Source: DATBLE01 sp963764565
GTDB taxonomy: Bacteria; Actinomycetota; Thermoleophilia; Gaiellales; Gaiellaceae
Length of the DNA stretch: 64,000 nt
Direction: 5' to 3'
NCBI GenBank assembly: GCA_963764565.1
Contig: CAVXTD010000015.1
Span: 6,377 to 70,376, forward strand
The notes under the pieces are model-generated. The model made no database searches and was not told the DNA's origin. It saw only the letters and a program-made list of their open reading frames with translations. Made by a program: the position numbers and the translations under genes. Of the stretch, positions 1 through 8,074 are shown in pieces. Numbering within the stretch: the stretch's first letter is position 1; each line of letters begins with the position of its first letter.

Positions 1-420
1 ACCAAGCTCCCGGACGTGCTGCGCCGGATCGGCGAACTCGAGGTCGAGTACGGGCTGCGGGTCGGGAACGTCTTTCACGCGGGCGACGGCAACCTCCACC
101 CGCTCGTCCTCTACGACGGGCGCGTCGAGGGGCAGGCCGAGCAGGCGCAGCAGCTCGCCGAGGCGATCCTCGAGGCGTGCATCGACGCGGGCGGCTCGCT
201 CACCGGCGAGCACGGCATCGGCATCGACAAGGTGTGCTCGATGCCGCTCCTCTTCGGCTCGGACGACCTGGCGACGATGCTGCGGCTGCGGCAAGCATTC
301 GACCCTGCCGGGCTCTGCAACCCTGGGAAGGTCCTGCCGACCCCGCGGCTCTGCGGCGAGGTGCCGGGGCCCTACCGCGCTCACCCGATCGAGCAGGCCG
401 GGCTTGCCGAGCGTTTCTGA
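1..420 (+). CDS. glcD: Glycolate oxidase subunit GlcD, C-terminal part (truncated by window edge)
   Basis: The reading frame is open from the first base, so the N-terminal part lies outside the window. The visible 139 residues match the C-terminal cap of FAD-linked oxidases of the GlcD/D-lactate dehydrogenase type. They include 'VFHAGDGNLHP', the family motif whose histidines sit near the flavin/metal site, then 'GGSLTGEHGIGI' and the terminal 'LCNPGKVLP'. In the family this subunit oxidises glycolate (or D-2-hydroxy acids) to the 2-oxo acid using FAD, with GlcE and GlcF passing electrons to the respiratory chain. The stop at 418-420 overlaps the proposed start of glcE, which fits translational coupling. 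The exact substrate (glycolate or D-lactate) cannot be settled from this fragment. Confidence 0.9.
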   Translation, partial: TKLPDVLRRIGELEVEYGLRVGNVFHAGDGNLHPLVLYDGRVEGQAEQAQQLAEAILEACIDAGGSLTGEHGIGIDKVCSMPLLFGSDDLATMLRLRQAFDPAGLCNPGKVLPTPRLCGEVPGPYRAHPIEQAGLAERF

Positions 421-1334
421 GATCTGGAGCGTGCATGAGGCCGCCGAGGTGCTGGCGCGGGCGGCGGAGGCGGGGCAGCGGGTCTCGATCGAGCGTGCCG
501 GCGGGGAGGTCGTCATCTCGACGAAGCGGCTCGACCAGGTGCTCGAGCACGAGGCCGGCGACCTGACCGCGATCGTCGAGGCGGGAGTTCGGGTGCGCGA
601 CCTGAATGCACAGCTCGCCGACCACGGTCAGATGTTCGCGCTCGACCCGCCGGGCAACCCGACGATCGGCGCCTGCATCGCCGCGAATCTGTCCGGCCCG
701 CGACGCCACCGGTACGGAACGGCGCGCGACCTCGTGATCGGTATCACCGTCGTCCTTGCGGACGGGACGATCGCCAGCTCCGGCGGGAAGGTGGTCAAGA
801 ACGTCGCCGGCTACGACCTCGGCAAGGTCTTCTGCGGCTCCGAGGGACGCTTCGGGCTGATCGCGCGCGCCGCGCTGCGGCTCCACCCGCGGCCGGAGGT
901 TGCGCGAACGCTGGCCGTGCCGGTCGAGTCGCCGGTGGATGCAGCGACGCGGGCGCGGGCGATCCTGCGCGGGCCGTTCACCCCGTCGGCGGTCGACGTC
1001 GTCTGGCCGGGCTGGCTGGCGGTGCTGTTCGAGGGGTCGCGGCGCGCGGTCGACGAGCAGCTCGTCGCCGCACAGGGGCTCGTCGGCGGCGCGGAGGATT
1101 TCGGCTCGATCTGGGAGGAAGCCGAGGCCCGGCAGGAGTGGGCGGAGGGGAGGCTGCCTGTTCGCTCCCGGGCGACTGGCCGAGACACTCGACGGGCTCG
1201 AGGAGGCGGTCGTCCGGGTCGCCGCCGGCGTCGCCTACGTGGCGGGGGAGGTCGCCGACCCGCGAGACCCGGCGGAGGTCGCCCTCGCCGAGCGGGTGCG
1301 GGCCGAGTTCGATTCAGCGGGGACCTTCCTCTAG
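404..1334 (+). CDS. glcE: Glycolate oxidase FAD-binding subunit GlcE (one frameshift)
   Basis: This is an FAD-binding PCMH-type subunit of the glycolate oxidase complex. Residues 30-170 contain the FAD_binding_4 features, including 'FALDPPGNPTIGACIAAN' and 'GGKVVKNVAGYDLGKVFCGS', both typical of GlcE. The frame breaks near 1150-1170. The C-terminal end ('LAETLDGLEEAVVRVAAGV' to 'FDSAGTFL') continues in another frame and stops at 1332-1334. The repaired length of about 310 residues is slightly shorter than usual. I took TTG 404 as start because it overlaps glcD, but GTG 431 is an alternative. The stop overlaps the GTG of glcF (TAGTG). The frameshift is probably an assembly indel. Confidence 0.85.
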
Positions 1335-2518
1335 TGGATCGCGAGCTGATCTCCGACTGCGTCCACTGCGGCTTCTGCCTGCCGACGTGCCCCACCTACG
1401 GGCCGCTGTGGCAGGAGGAGATGGACTCGCCGCGGGGGCGGATCCTCCTGATGGACTCGCTGCTGAACGGGACGGTCCCGCTCTCGGCGACGACCGTCCA
1501 GCATTTCGACCGTTGCCTCGGCTGCATGGCGTGCGTGACCTCGTGCCCCTCGGGCGTGCAGTACGACCGCCTGATCGAGGGGACTCGGGCGCACATCGAG
1601 GAGCACTACCGGCGTCCGTTCGGCGAGCGTGTCCAGCGCGCGCTCGTCTTCTCGTCGGTGCCGTACCCGCGGCGGCTGCGCATTGCGCTCGCGCTGACCC
1701 CGCCGTGGCTGCCCGGCCGGCTGAAGCCGTTCGCGGCTCTGAAGCCGCCGTGGCGCTCGTCCGAGTGCCCGCCTGAGGTGACGCCTGCCGTCGGGGAACG
1801 CCGCGCCCGGGTCGGGCTGCTGCTCGGCTGCGTCCAGCGTGTCGTCTTCGGCGACGTGAACGCGGCGTCGGCGCGCGTTCTGGCGGCGGAAGGGTGCGAG
1901 GTGGTCGCGCCGCGCGACCAGGAGTGCTGCGGGGCACTGCACCTGCATGCCGGGCGGGTCGAGGAGGGTGGCCGCCGAGCCCAGCGGATCGCCGAGGCAT
2001 TCGGCGGCGTCGACGCAGTCGTCGTGAACGCGGCCGGGTGCGGCTCGCACCTGAAGGATTCGGAGCTCGGGGTCAGGGTGGTGGACATCAGCGAGTTCCT
2101 CGCCGAGCTGGGGCCGCGGGCGGAGCGTCGCGAGCTGGCGATCACGGTCGCCTACCAGGACGCCTGCCACCTCGGCCACGCGCAGGGGATCCGCGACGCT
2201 CCGCGCTCCGTGCTCGGCTCGATTCCCGGGCTCGCGCTTGCCGAGCCAGCCGAGCAGGCGATCTGCTGCGGCAGCGCCGGGATCTACAACCTCGTCCAGC
2301 CGGCTGCGGCGGCGGAGCTCGGCGAACGGAAGGCGGCGAACATTCTTGCGACCGGCGCCGATGCATACGCGAGCGCAAACCCGGGTTGCCTCGTCCAGGT
2401 CTCGACGTACCTGCGCCGGCTGGGGAAGCGGCTCCCGGCGCTTCACCCCGTCGAGCTGCTGGACGCGTCGATCAGCGGGATCGGCGCGGAGCAGCTGCTG
2501 GCGACGGCGCGGCGGTAG
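1334..2518 (+). CDS. glcF: Glycolate oxidase iron-sulfur subunit GlcF
   Basis: The product has 394 residues, the usual length for GlcF. Two 4Fe-4S ferredoxin motifs lie near the N-terminus: 'CVHCGFCLPTCP' at about residues 10-21 and 'CLGCMACVTSCP' at about 60-71. Two CCG (heterodisulfide-reductase-like) domains follow, marked by 'DQECCGALHLHAG' and 'QAICCGSAGIYN'. It carries electrons from the flavin subunits to the membrane quinone pool. The start is GTG 1334, overlapping the TAG of glcE. The last 76 bp overlap convergently with acr3 on the other strand, which is unusual and may reflect a missed stop in acr3. Confidence 0.93.
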   Translation: MDRELISDCVHCGFCLPTCPTYGPLWQEEMDSPRGRILLMDSLLNGTVPLSATTVQHFDRCLGCMACVTSCPSGVQYDRLIEGTRAHIEEHYRRPFGERVQRALVFSSVPYPRRLRIALALTPPWLPGRLKPFAALKPPWRSSECPPEVTPAVGERRARVGLLLGCVQRVVFGDVNAASARVLAAEGCEVVAPRDQECCGALHLHAGRVEEGGRRAQRIAEAFGGVDAVVVNAAGCGSHLKDSELGVRVVDISEFLAELGPRAERRELAITVAYQDACHLGHAQGIRDAPRSVLGSIPGLALAEPAEQAICCGSAGIYNLVQPAAAAELGERKAANILATGADAYASANPGCLVQVSTYLRRLGKRLPALHPVELLDASISGIGAEQLLATARR

Positions 2519-3579
2519 CGGTGCCGAAGAACCGCCTGCGCCCAGAGTGCGACGTAGACGAGCCCGACGAGCACGGGCACCTCGATCAGCGGGCCGACCA
2601 CTCCGGCCAGCGCCTGCCCGGAGGTTGCGCCGAACACGCCGACCGCTACTGCGATCGCCAGCTCGAAGTCGTTGCTCGCGACCGTGAAGGCCAGCGTCGC
2701 GGTCTGCGGATAGGGGAGGCCGATCGCCTTGCCGGCCCCGAAGCCGAGGAACCACATGATCGCGAAGTAGGCAAGCAGCGGTAGCGCGATGCGCGCGACG
2801 TCGAGTGGTTTGCCTGTGATCTCGTCGCCCTGGATCGCGAACAGCAGCACGATCGTGAACAGCAGCCCGTAGAGCGTCACCGGGGCGATCCGGGGAATGA
2901 AACGCGTCTCGTACCACTCGCGCCCGCGGCGGCGGAGGCCGATCACGCGGCTGGCGACTCCGGCCGCGAGTGGGATCCCGAGGAAGATCAGGACGGTGCG
3001 CGCGACCTCCCAGATCCCGACCTCGAACCCCTGGGTGTCGAGGCCGAGCCAGCCGGGGAGGAGCGTCAAGTAGAAGTAGCCGAGCAGCGAATACGCGGCA
3101 ACCTGGAAGACCGCGTTGAAGACGACGAGCACGGCCGCACGGTCGTTGTCTCCGCAGGCAAGGTCGTTCCAGATCAGCACCATCGCGATGCAACGGGCGA
3201 GGCCGACGATGATCACGCCGGTCCGGTACGCGGGCTGGTCGGGCAGCAGCAGCCAGGCGAGTGTGAACATCAGCGCCGGGCCGACCACCCACGAGAGGAA
3301 GAGCGAGACGGAGAAGAGCCGGCGGTCGCCGCGGAGCCTGCCGAGCTCCTCGTAGCGCACCTTCGCGAGCACGGGGTACATCATCAGCAGGAGGCCGAGG
3401 GCGATCGGGATGCTGACGGTGCCGATGCGCAGCCGGTCGAGCCCCTCGTTGAGCCTGGGGATGAGCTGGCCGATGCCGAGACCGGCGCCCATCGCGAGGC
3501 CGATCCAGAGCGGGAGGAACCGGTCGAGAGTCGACAGCCGGCGGAGGACGTCGCGCTCGTTCGCGGCGACCGCGGTCAC
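2443..3579 (-). CDS. acr3: Arsenite efflux permease, ACR3 family
   Basis: This is a membrane arsenite exporter of the bile acid:Na+ symporter superfamily. About ten hydrophobic segments are visible. The ACR3 signature around 'GLARCIAMVLIWNDLACGD' includes the conserved membrane-embedded cysteine of the fourth helix, and 'ASNDFELAIAVAVGVFG' is the other family hallmark. GTG 3579 overlaps the arsC stop (GTGA). The protein is 378 residues, about 20-25 longer than typical ACR3. The extra tail after 'VYVALWAQAV' is low in hydrophobicity and overlaps the end of glcF, so a small indel may have hidden the native stop. It is the last gene of the arsR-arsM-arsC-acr3 operon and would export As(III) made by ArsC. 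Confidence 0.93.
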   Translation of the reverse strand: MTAVAANERDVLRRLSTLDRFLPLWIGLAMGAGLGIGQLIPRLNEGLDRLRIGTVSIPIALGLLLMMYPVLAKVRYEELGRLRGDRRLFSVSLFLSWVVGPALMFTLAWLLLPDQPAYRTGVIIVGLARCIAMVLIWNDLACGDNDRAAVLVVFNAVFQVAAYSLLGYFYLTLLPGWLGLDTQGFEVGIWEVARTVLIFLGIPLAAGVASRVIGLRRRGREWYETRFIPRIAPVTLYGLLFTIVLLFAIQGDEITGKPLDVARIALPLLAYFAIMWFLGFGAGKAIGLPYPQTATLAFTVASNDFELAIAVAVGVFGATSGQALAGVVGPLIEVPVLVGLVYVALWAQAVLRHRYRRAVASSCSAPIPLIDASSSSTG

Positions 3580-3962
3580 GCGTCGAGCTCGGCTGTCAGG
3601 GCGGCGACGCGGCGGCCGATTTCGTTCCGGATCTCGCGCACCTCCGGAAGCGGCCTGTCCTTCGGGTCGGGCAACTCCCAGTTCTCGTAGCGCTTGCCGG
3701 GAACGACGGGACAGGCGTCGTCGCAGGTGGCGACGACCACGTCGGCCCAGGCGACATCCTCGTCGTCGAGTGAGTGCGGAATGTGGTCGGAAGCGTCGAT
3801 CCCAAGCTCGGCCAGCGCCACGAGCACCTCCGGGTGCGTCGCCGCTCCGGGTCTCGATCCGGCCGACCGGGTCGCGTGACGGTTCTCCGAGGCCTGGCGG
3901 AAGAGCCGCTCGGCCATCACGCTCCTGCCCTGGTTGCCGACGCAGACGAACAGGACGTTCAT
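3576..3962 (-). CDS. arsC: Arsenate reductase, low-molecular-weight phosphatase type
   Basis: This is a 128-residue protein of the LMW protein-tyrosine-phosphatase fold. The P-loop near the N-terminus reads 'CVGNQGRS' (Cys at about residue 7, Arg at 13), matching the CxxNxxRS active site of thioredoxin- or mycothiol-coupled ArsC. 'VVATCDDACPVVPG' carries further cysteines at the position of the redox relay in this family. It would reduce arsenate to arsenite in the cytoplasm for export by the adjacent Acr3. ATG 3962 overlaps the arsM stop (TGATG), and its own stop overlaps the acr3 start, so the genes are translationally coupled. Which thiol cofactor it uses cannot be read from sequence. Confidence 0.92.
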   Translation of the reverse strand: MNVLFVCVGNQGRSVMAERLFRQASENRHATRSAGSRPGAATHPEVLVALAELGIDASDHIPHSLDDEDVAWADVVVATCDDACPVVPGKRYENWELPDPKDRPLPEVREIRNEIGRRVAALTAELDA

Positions 3963-4766
3963 CAGCAGCAGCCGGTGCGGGCGCCGACGAGCGGCAGGCT
4001 CTTCTCTGGGCCGGGGTCGATCCGGGCTTCGTCGCCTTCACGATCGCGCCGTGCATGCCCTCGGCGACCTCGTGCGTGAACTCGACCGACACGCCGGTGA
4101 AGCCCGCGCCCTCCAGCAGCTGCTCGTACTCGCCCTTCGAGAGCGCGCCGGCGATGCAGCCGCAGTACGAGCCGCGCTCTGCGCGGTCGGCGGGCGAAAG
4201 GCGGTCCTCGGCGACGATGTCGGTGATTCCGAGTCCGGCCGCCCGGCTCTGAGCACTCGCGCGAGCTCGCCGAAGACGGCCGGCTTGTCGGTGGAGAGGT
4301 TGATCACGCAGTTCGAGACCACGACGTCGACGCTGTCCGCGGGCAGAGGCACCGCTTCGATCTGGCCCTTGAGGAAGTGCGCGTTCGCGACGCCGGCCTC
4401 GGCTGCATTTGCGCGTGCGAGCGCGAGCATCTCCTCGGTCATGTCCAGGCCCCAGGCGATTCCGGTCGGGCCGACGCGCTTCGCGGAGAGGATCACGTCG
4501 ATGCCGCCGCCCGAGCCGAGGTCGAGGACGACCTCGCCCTCGCGCAGGTCGGCGACGGCGGTCGGGTTGCCGCAGCCGAGGCTGGCGAGCGTGGCCGTGT
4601 CCGGGAGCGCCTCGCGCTGCTCGGCGTCGTAGAGCGCCTCGCCGAAGTGGGCCGTCTTCTCGTTTCCGCAACACGAGCTGATCTCGTTGCGGGATCGGTT
4701 CTCGGTCACGGCGCGGGCGGCTTCCGCATACCTCGCGCGGACTTCCTCGCGCAGATCCGTGTTCAT
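3962..4766 (-). CDS. arsM: Arsenite S-adenosylmethionine methyltransferase (two frameshifts)
   Basis: The SAM-binding core is clear: 'VLDLGSGGGID' (motif I), then 'VVSNCVINLSTDKP'. Conserved arsenic-binding cysteines occur as 'SSCCGNEK' near residue 33, in 'SNCVINL', and in 'YCGCIAGAL'. Two single-base frameshifts break the frame, near 4240 (after 'LARVLRAG') and near 4005. Repair gives a protein of about 268 residues ending in 'ARTGCC', a Cys pair seen at the end of many ArsM proteins, with a stop that overlaps the arsC ATG (TGATG). That overlap supports the repair. ATG 4766 overlaps the arsR stop (ATGA). ArsM methylates As(III), giving a route parallel to Acr3 export. Confidence 0.88.
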
Positions 4767-5104
4767 GGTCTTCCTCCTTTCGGCTCGATCAGTGCGCCGA
4801 GCTTCGCGAGCGCGTCCTCGTCGAGCGAGTAGTAGGCCCAGACGCCGCGCTGCTCGCGGACGAGCAGGCCGGCGGCGGTGAGCTTCTTCAGGTGGTGACT
4901 GACGGTGGGCTGAGTGAGGCCGAGCGGTTCCGTCAGCTCGCACACGCAGACCGGCTCGTCGCTCGTCGCGAGCAGGTGGACGATGCGCACCCGCGCCGGG
5001 TCGCCAAGCGTCTTGAAGAGCTGCGCGGCCGTCTCGATCTCGTCGTCCGAGAGTGAGGGAGCGGCGAGCGGCCGGCAGCAGGCGATCATCGGCAGAGCAG
5101 ACAT
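4763..5104 (-). CDS. arsR: ArsR-family arsenic-responsive repressor
   Basis: This winged-helix repressor of the ArsR/SmtB family has about 113 residues. The helix-turn-helix covers roughly 'LTQPTVSHHLKKLTAAGLL'. A CVC pair sits just before it in 'EPVCVCEL', which is the classical As(III)-binding position of the E. coli-type ArsR. An N-terminal 'IACC' could supply another ligand. ATG 5104 was chosen over the in-frame TTG at 5110. It leads the ars operon and its stop overlaps arsM (ATGA). A 20-bp dyad at 5117-5136 lies 13 bp upstream and is the probable operator. The protein would leave DNA when arsenite binds. Confidence 0.92.
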   Translation of the reverse strand: MSALPMIACCRPLAAPSLSDDEIETAAQLFKTLGDPARVRIVHLLATSDEPVCVCELTEPLGLTQPTVSHHLKKLTAAGLLVREQRGVWAYYSLDEDALAKLGALIEPKGGRP

Positions 5105-5116
5105 AGACAACCATCA

Positions 5117-5136
5117 ATATAGACAACTGTCGATAT
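5117..5136. promoter_or_regulatory. Probable ArsR operator
   Basis: A 20-bp interrupted palindrome, ATATAGACAACTGTCGATAT, has ATAT outer arms and GACA/TGTC inner arms around a central AC. It lies directly upstream of arsR in an AT-rich patch that stands out from the GC-rich surroundings. Its form matches the dyads usually bound by ArsR repressors near their own promoter. The binding protein is inferred from position. Confidence 0.75.
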
Positions 5137-5165
5137 CTGTCAAGTCGAAACCAGACCTGTTACGG

Positions 5166-5194
5166 CTCTTAACAGTGCCTGGCACTGTTAAGAG
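5166..5194. repeat. 29-bp perfect palindrome (REP-like)
   Basis: Two perfect 14-bp arms (CTCTTAACAGTGCC and its complement) flank a single T. The element overlaps the stop codon of the capA-like gene at 5188 and lies between that gene and the ars promoter. It could act as a terminator hairpin for the capA-like gene. However, there is no T tract, and the low-GC CAGTGCC/GGCACTG core looks like a REP-type dispersed palindrome. Confidence 0.7.
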
Positions 5195-6210
5195 GGCGGC
5201 CGGAGGACGCCCGTTCTCGAAACCTGCATCGCTCGCTTGCCGAAGTCCTGCTTCGACAGCGTGCGGACGAGCCCGTGCGCGGCCTCGGCGGGATCGGGGC
5301 GCGGGATGCCGTCCGGAGCCAGCGTGAGCGGGACGAGGTCTCCGGCGACCCAGCCGCCTCCGCGCGTCAGTGTCAGCTGAAGGATCCCGGTCACGCCCGT
5401 CACGCCCGAGGTCGCGAGCGTCTGGTACCCGACGAAGTTCCCGAGCGAATAGGCGATCAGCCGCCCGCGGTACCACTCCATCCCGCGGAGTACGTGTGGG
5501 CCGCTGCCGACGACCAGATCCGCGCCCGCTCGCACGACTGCATGCGAGAAGGCGATCGAGTTTCCCCGGTTCTCGCCGAGGAACCACTCGGTGCCCGGAC
5601 GCACGTGCTGGTGCTCCGATCCCTCGGCTCCCGCGTGCATCGTCACGACGACGAGGTCGGCCCACCGGTCGGCCTTACGCACGAGCCTCTGCGCGGCGGG
5701 GATGTTCAGCAGGCTCTGCGCCCAGGGATAGGGCGCGAACCCGAGGACGGCGACCTTCGTCCCGCGCACCTTCATGTACGCGATCTCGCCGGGACGGCCG
5801 GTCGTCAGCAGGCCGGCCTTGCGCACTGCGCTGACCGTGTCGGCCTGCCCGGAGGCGCCGTAGTCGAGCGCGTGGTTGTTCGCCAGGTTGACGATCGTGA
5901 AGCCGGCCTGCCGCAGGAGCGACGCGTACGAGGTCGGAGCGCGAAACGAGAAGCAGCTCGAGCTGCCCGCGCCGCATTTCGAGGAGCCCCGGCTCGTCAG
6001 CGTGCCCTCGAGATTGCCGAGCACGACGTCGCCCGTCAGGTCGAGGCTGACGGAGCGGAAGTAGGAGTCCGCCGGCCCGGCGACCATCGCGATGTCGCCG
6101 GCGATCGCAAACCGCACGACGGGAGCCGGTGCGGCGCCGACCGGAGCCGCGTCCAAGGCCGCGACCACGGCCGCGAGCGCGGCGAGACCCGACCAGAGCC
6201 GTCTGCTCAC
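5188..6210 (-). CDS. CapA-family metallophosphatase-like secreted protein
   Basis: This is a PGA_cap (poly-gamma-glutamate CapA) domain protein of 340 residues. A signal-peptide-like N-terminus ('LWSGLAALAAVVAALDAAP') precedes the domain. Family motifs seen are 'FAIAGDIAM', 'GNLEGTLTSRG', 'IVNLANNHALDYG', 'VVTMHAGAEG' and 'GSGPHVLRGMEWYRG'. These carry the Asp, Asn and His residues of the calcineurin-like fold. GTG 6210 was picked because it precedes the signal peptide; the frame is open further upstream but looks non-coding. CapA proteins are linked to exopolymer synthesis or hydrolysis. No capsule genes are adjacent, so its role here is unknown. A perfect palindrome overlaps its stop. Confidence 0.85.
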   Translation of the reverse strand: MSRRLWSGLAALAAVVAALDAAPVGAAPAPVVRFAIAGDIAMVAGPADSYFRSVSLDLTGDVVLGNLEGTLTSRGSSKCGAGSSSCFSFRAPTSYASLLRQAGFTIVNLANNHALDYGASGQADTVSAVRKAGLLTTGRPGEIAYMKVRGTKVAVLGFAPYPWAQSLLNIPAAQRLVRKADRWADLVVVTMHAGAEGSEHQHVRPGTEWFLGENRGNSIAFSHAVVRAGADLVVGSGPHVLRGMEWYRGRLIAYSLGNFVGYQTLATSGVTGVTGILQLTLTRGGGWVAGDLVPLTLAPDGIPRPDPAEAAHGLVRTLSKQDFGKRAMQVSRTGVLRPPS

Positions 6211-6331
6211 AGCGGCGCAGGGTACCGGCGCTCGCGGCCGTCGATCTCCCACTTCGTCACCGCCGGGACGCCAACCCGTCACCAGGCGGTGCCTCAACCG
6301 CGACCCAGCGCCATCGTCCGCCGCGTAACGC

Positions 6332-6547
6332 TTGCCTCGTCGTACACCTGACAAGGACTTCTCGCCCGCCTCGATCACGAAGCTGACCACGGATGAGGAG
6401 TCTTCCGGCGTGATCGACGCCAAGGACGTCCTCGGCGACAGGTGGTTCCTGCTCGACGTGCAGGCGCACTACACGACCGGAGTCGACCCGTCCCTGATCG
6501 AGGGCGGGCAGCTGCTCGCAATGAAGGTTCCGAACAGCGTCAAGTAG
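6332..6547 (+). pseudogene. 3' fragment of a PhoX-like (DUF839) phosphatase
   Basis: Only about 60-70 residues are recognisable, from 'KDFSPASITKLTTDEESSG' to 'ALLAMKVPNSVK'-like ending at 6547. The stretch around 'WFLLDVQAHY' followed by 'LIEGGQLLAM' resembles the C-terminal end of PhoX/DUF839 secreted alkaline phosphatases. No N-terminal or catalytic part is found upstream in any frame before the capA-like gene, so this is a remnant rather than a frameshifted full gene. Its place beside the phosphate island fits loss of a former Pho-regulon phosphatase. The identification rests on a short match and is tentative. Confidence 0.5.
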
Positions 6548-6596
6548 TCGTCTGACTCCCGGCGGGCGAGGCCGCTCGGCCTTGCCCACCGGATCT

Positions 6597-7295
6597 CTAC
6601 GTCAGCTCTTCGGGGTGCGAGGCGTCGGTGAACTCGCGGAACTCGCCCGTGACGAGGTAGGCGGTCTGCTCGCCGATGTCGACCGCGTGGTCTCCGATCC
6701 GCTCCAGGCAGCGCGAGACGACCAGCATCCGCAGGCCCCATTCCCGCTGTTCCGCATCGAGCTCGAGCACGTGCTCCGCCGTGCGGCGGTTCGCGCGGTC
6801 GATCAGCTCGTCGAGATCGACCAGCGCCTCCGCCCTCGCCAGATCGCGGTGGTGCAATGACCGGAGCGCGACGCGCGTCATCTCCTCGGCCCGCACGCCC
6901 ATCTCGGCAAGGCTGGCGACGATCCGCGAGTCGGGCGGCGCGTCGGCGACGAGCTTGGTCAGCTTGGCGACGGTGACGCAGTAGTCGGCCATGCGCTCGA
7001 GGTGCAGGTTGATGTGCAGCATCGCGAGCACGAGACGGAGATCGGTGGCGACGGGTGTCTGCCGCGCGAGCAGCGACTGGACGCCCTCCTGGATTGCGTA
7101 GTACGCGGCGTCGACCTCGTCGTCGAAGGCGATCACCTCGTCGGCGAGCTCGAAGTCCTGCTCCGAAAGCGCGCGGGTTGCAGCCTGCACCGAGCGGACG
7201 ACGAGCTCTCCTTCGTGCTGGAGGTCCTGCTCGAGAGCGACGAGCTCTTCGTGGAACGTGACCCTCAACGCTCGGCTCCGCTTCGGTGTCTCCAT
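6597..7295 (-). CDS. phoU: PhoU phosphate-signalling protein (copy 1)
   Basis: This 232-residue protein consists of two three-helix PhoU repeats. Acidic metal-binding ExxxD-type motifs are seen in 'ADEVIAFDDEVD' and 'EALVDLDELIDRANRR'. 'HINLHLERMADYCV' and 'VSRCLERIGDHAVDIGEQ' are the family hallmarks. PhoU links the Pst transporter to the PhoR-type kinase and represses the Pho regulon when phosphate is plentiful. It lies downstream of a second phoU and pstB on the same strand, 100 bp after the previous stop, so it is probably read from the pstB promoter. It is clearly paralogous to the neighbour but differs at many positions. Confidence 0.93.
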   Translation of the reverse strand: METPKRSRALRVTFHEELVALEQDLQHEGELVVRSVQAATRALSEQDFELADEVIAFDDEVDAAYYAIQEGVQSLLARQTPVATDLRLVLAMLHINLHLERMADYCVTVAKLTKLVADAPPDSRIVASLAEMGVRAEEMTRVALRSLHHRDLARAEALVDLDELIDRANRRTAEHVLELDAEQREWGLRMLVVSRCLERIGDHAVDIGEQTAYLVTGEFREFTDASHPEELT

Positions 7296-7395
7296 CGCTC
7301 GATGCTAGCTCGCGACGCATCGCCGCGCGTGCCGATCGCCTTCACGATCTCGTCACGGCCGCTTCGCCGCGGCGGTTGCCCGCGCCCGTCGGGCG

Positions 7396-8073
7396 CTAGA
7401 CGCCGACGGCCCCGGGCCGGCCGGCATCGGTGTACTCGCGGAACTCGCCGGTGACGAGATAGACCGTCTGCTCGCCGATGTCGGTGGCGTGGTCGCCGAT
7501 CCGCTCGAGGGAGCGGGAGACGATCAGCATCCTCAGTCCCCACCGCCGTAGGTCGTCGTCGCTGAATGCGAAGACGTGCTCGACGGCGCGGCGGTTCGCA
7601 CGGTCGATCAGCTCGTCGAGCTCGACAAGCGTCTCGGCCCGCGCCACGTCCCGCGCCGCGAACGAGTCGACGGCGACCCGGATCATCTCCTCGGCGCGCG
7701 AGCCCATCTCCTCGAACTCTTCGATCAGCGTCGGGTCGCCCGGCAGATGGTGCGTCAGCTTGACGAGCTTTGCGACCGTGACGCAGTAGTCGGCCATACG
7801 CTCGAGATGGAGGTTCACGTGCAGGATCGCGAGCACGCGGCGCAGATCGACCGCGACCGGCGTCTGGCGCGCGAGCAGGCTCTCGATTCCCTGCTCGATC
7901 TCGATATACAGGCGGTCGACGTCGTCGTCGAAGGCGATCACCTCGTCGGCGAGCTGGGGGTCTCCCTGCCTCAGCGCCGACAGAACCGCGCGAAGCGAAC
8001 GGAGAACCAGGTCGCTCTCGGACTCGAGCCGGCGCTCGAGTGCGTCGAGCTCCTCGTGGAAGCTGACCCGCAT
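7396..8073 (-). CDS. phoU: PhoU phosphate-signalling protein (copy 2)
   Basis: This 225-residue PhoU is a tandem paralogue of the gene to its left. It has the same landmarks: 'ADEVIAFDDDVDRLYIEIEQ', 'HVNLHLERMADYCV' and 'VSRSLERIGDHATDIGEQ'. Its ATG at 8073 lies 1 nt after the pstB stop, so it is almost certainly co-transcribed and coupled with pstB. Two PhoU proteins occur in many actinobacteria and may have separate partners (the Pst system and the histidine kinase). Nothing in the sequence tells which copy does which. Confidence 0.93.
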   Translation of the reverse strand: MRVSFHEELDALERRLESESDLVLRSLRAVLSALRQGDPQLADEVIAFDDDVDRLYIEIEQGIESLLARQTPVAVDLRRVLAILHVNLHLERMADYCVTVAKLVKLTHHLPGDPTLIEEFEEMGSRAEEMIRVAVDSFAARDVARAETLVELDELIDRANRRAVEHVFAFSDDDLRRWGLRMLIVSRSLERIGDHATDIGEQTVYLVTGEFREYTDAGRPGAVGV

Positions 8074-8074
8074 C

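Noticed and set aside
2443..4674. 743-codon minus-strand frame that would fuse an ArsM tail to Acr3
   Set aside because: It runs through arsC in a different frame. The real genes are arsM, arsC and acr3 with overlaps that fix their borders.
7300..7395. PHO-like units (CTTCACG, CGTCACG) between the phoU genes
   Set aside because: They face the wrong strand for phoU, and only a loose match to the core is seen.
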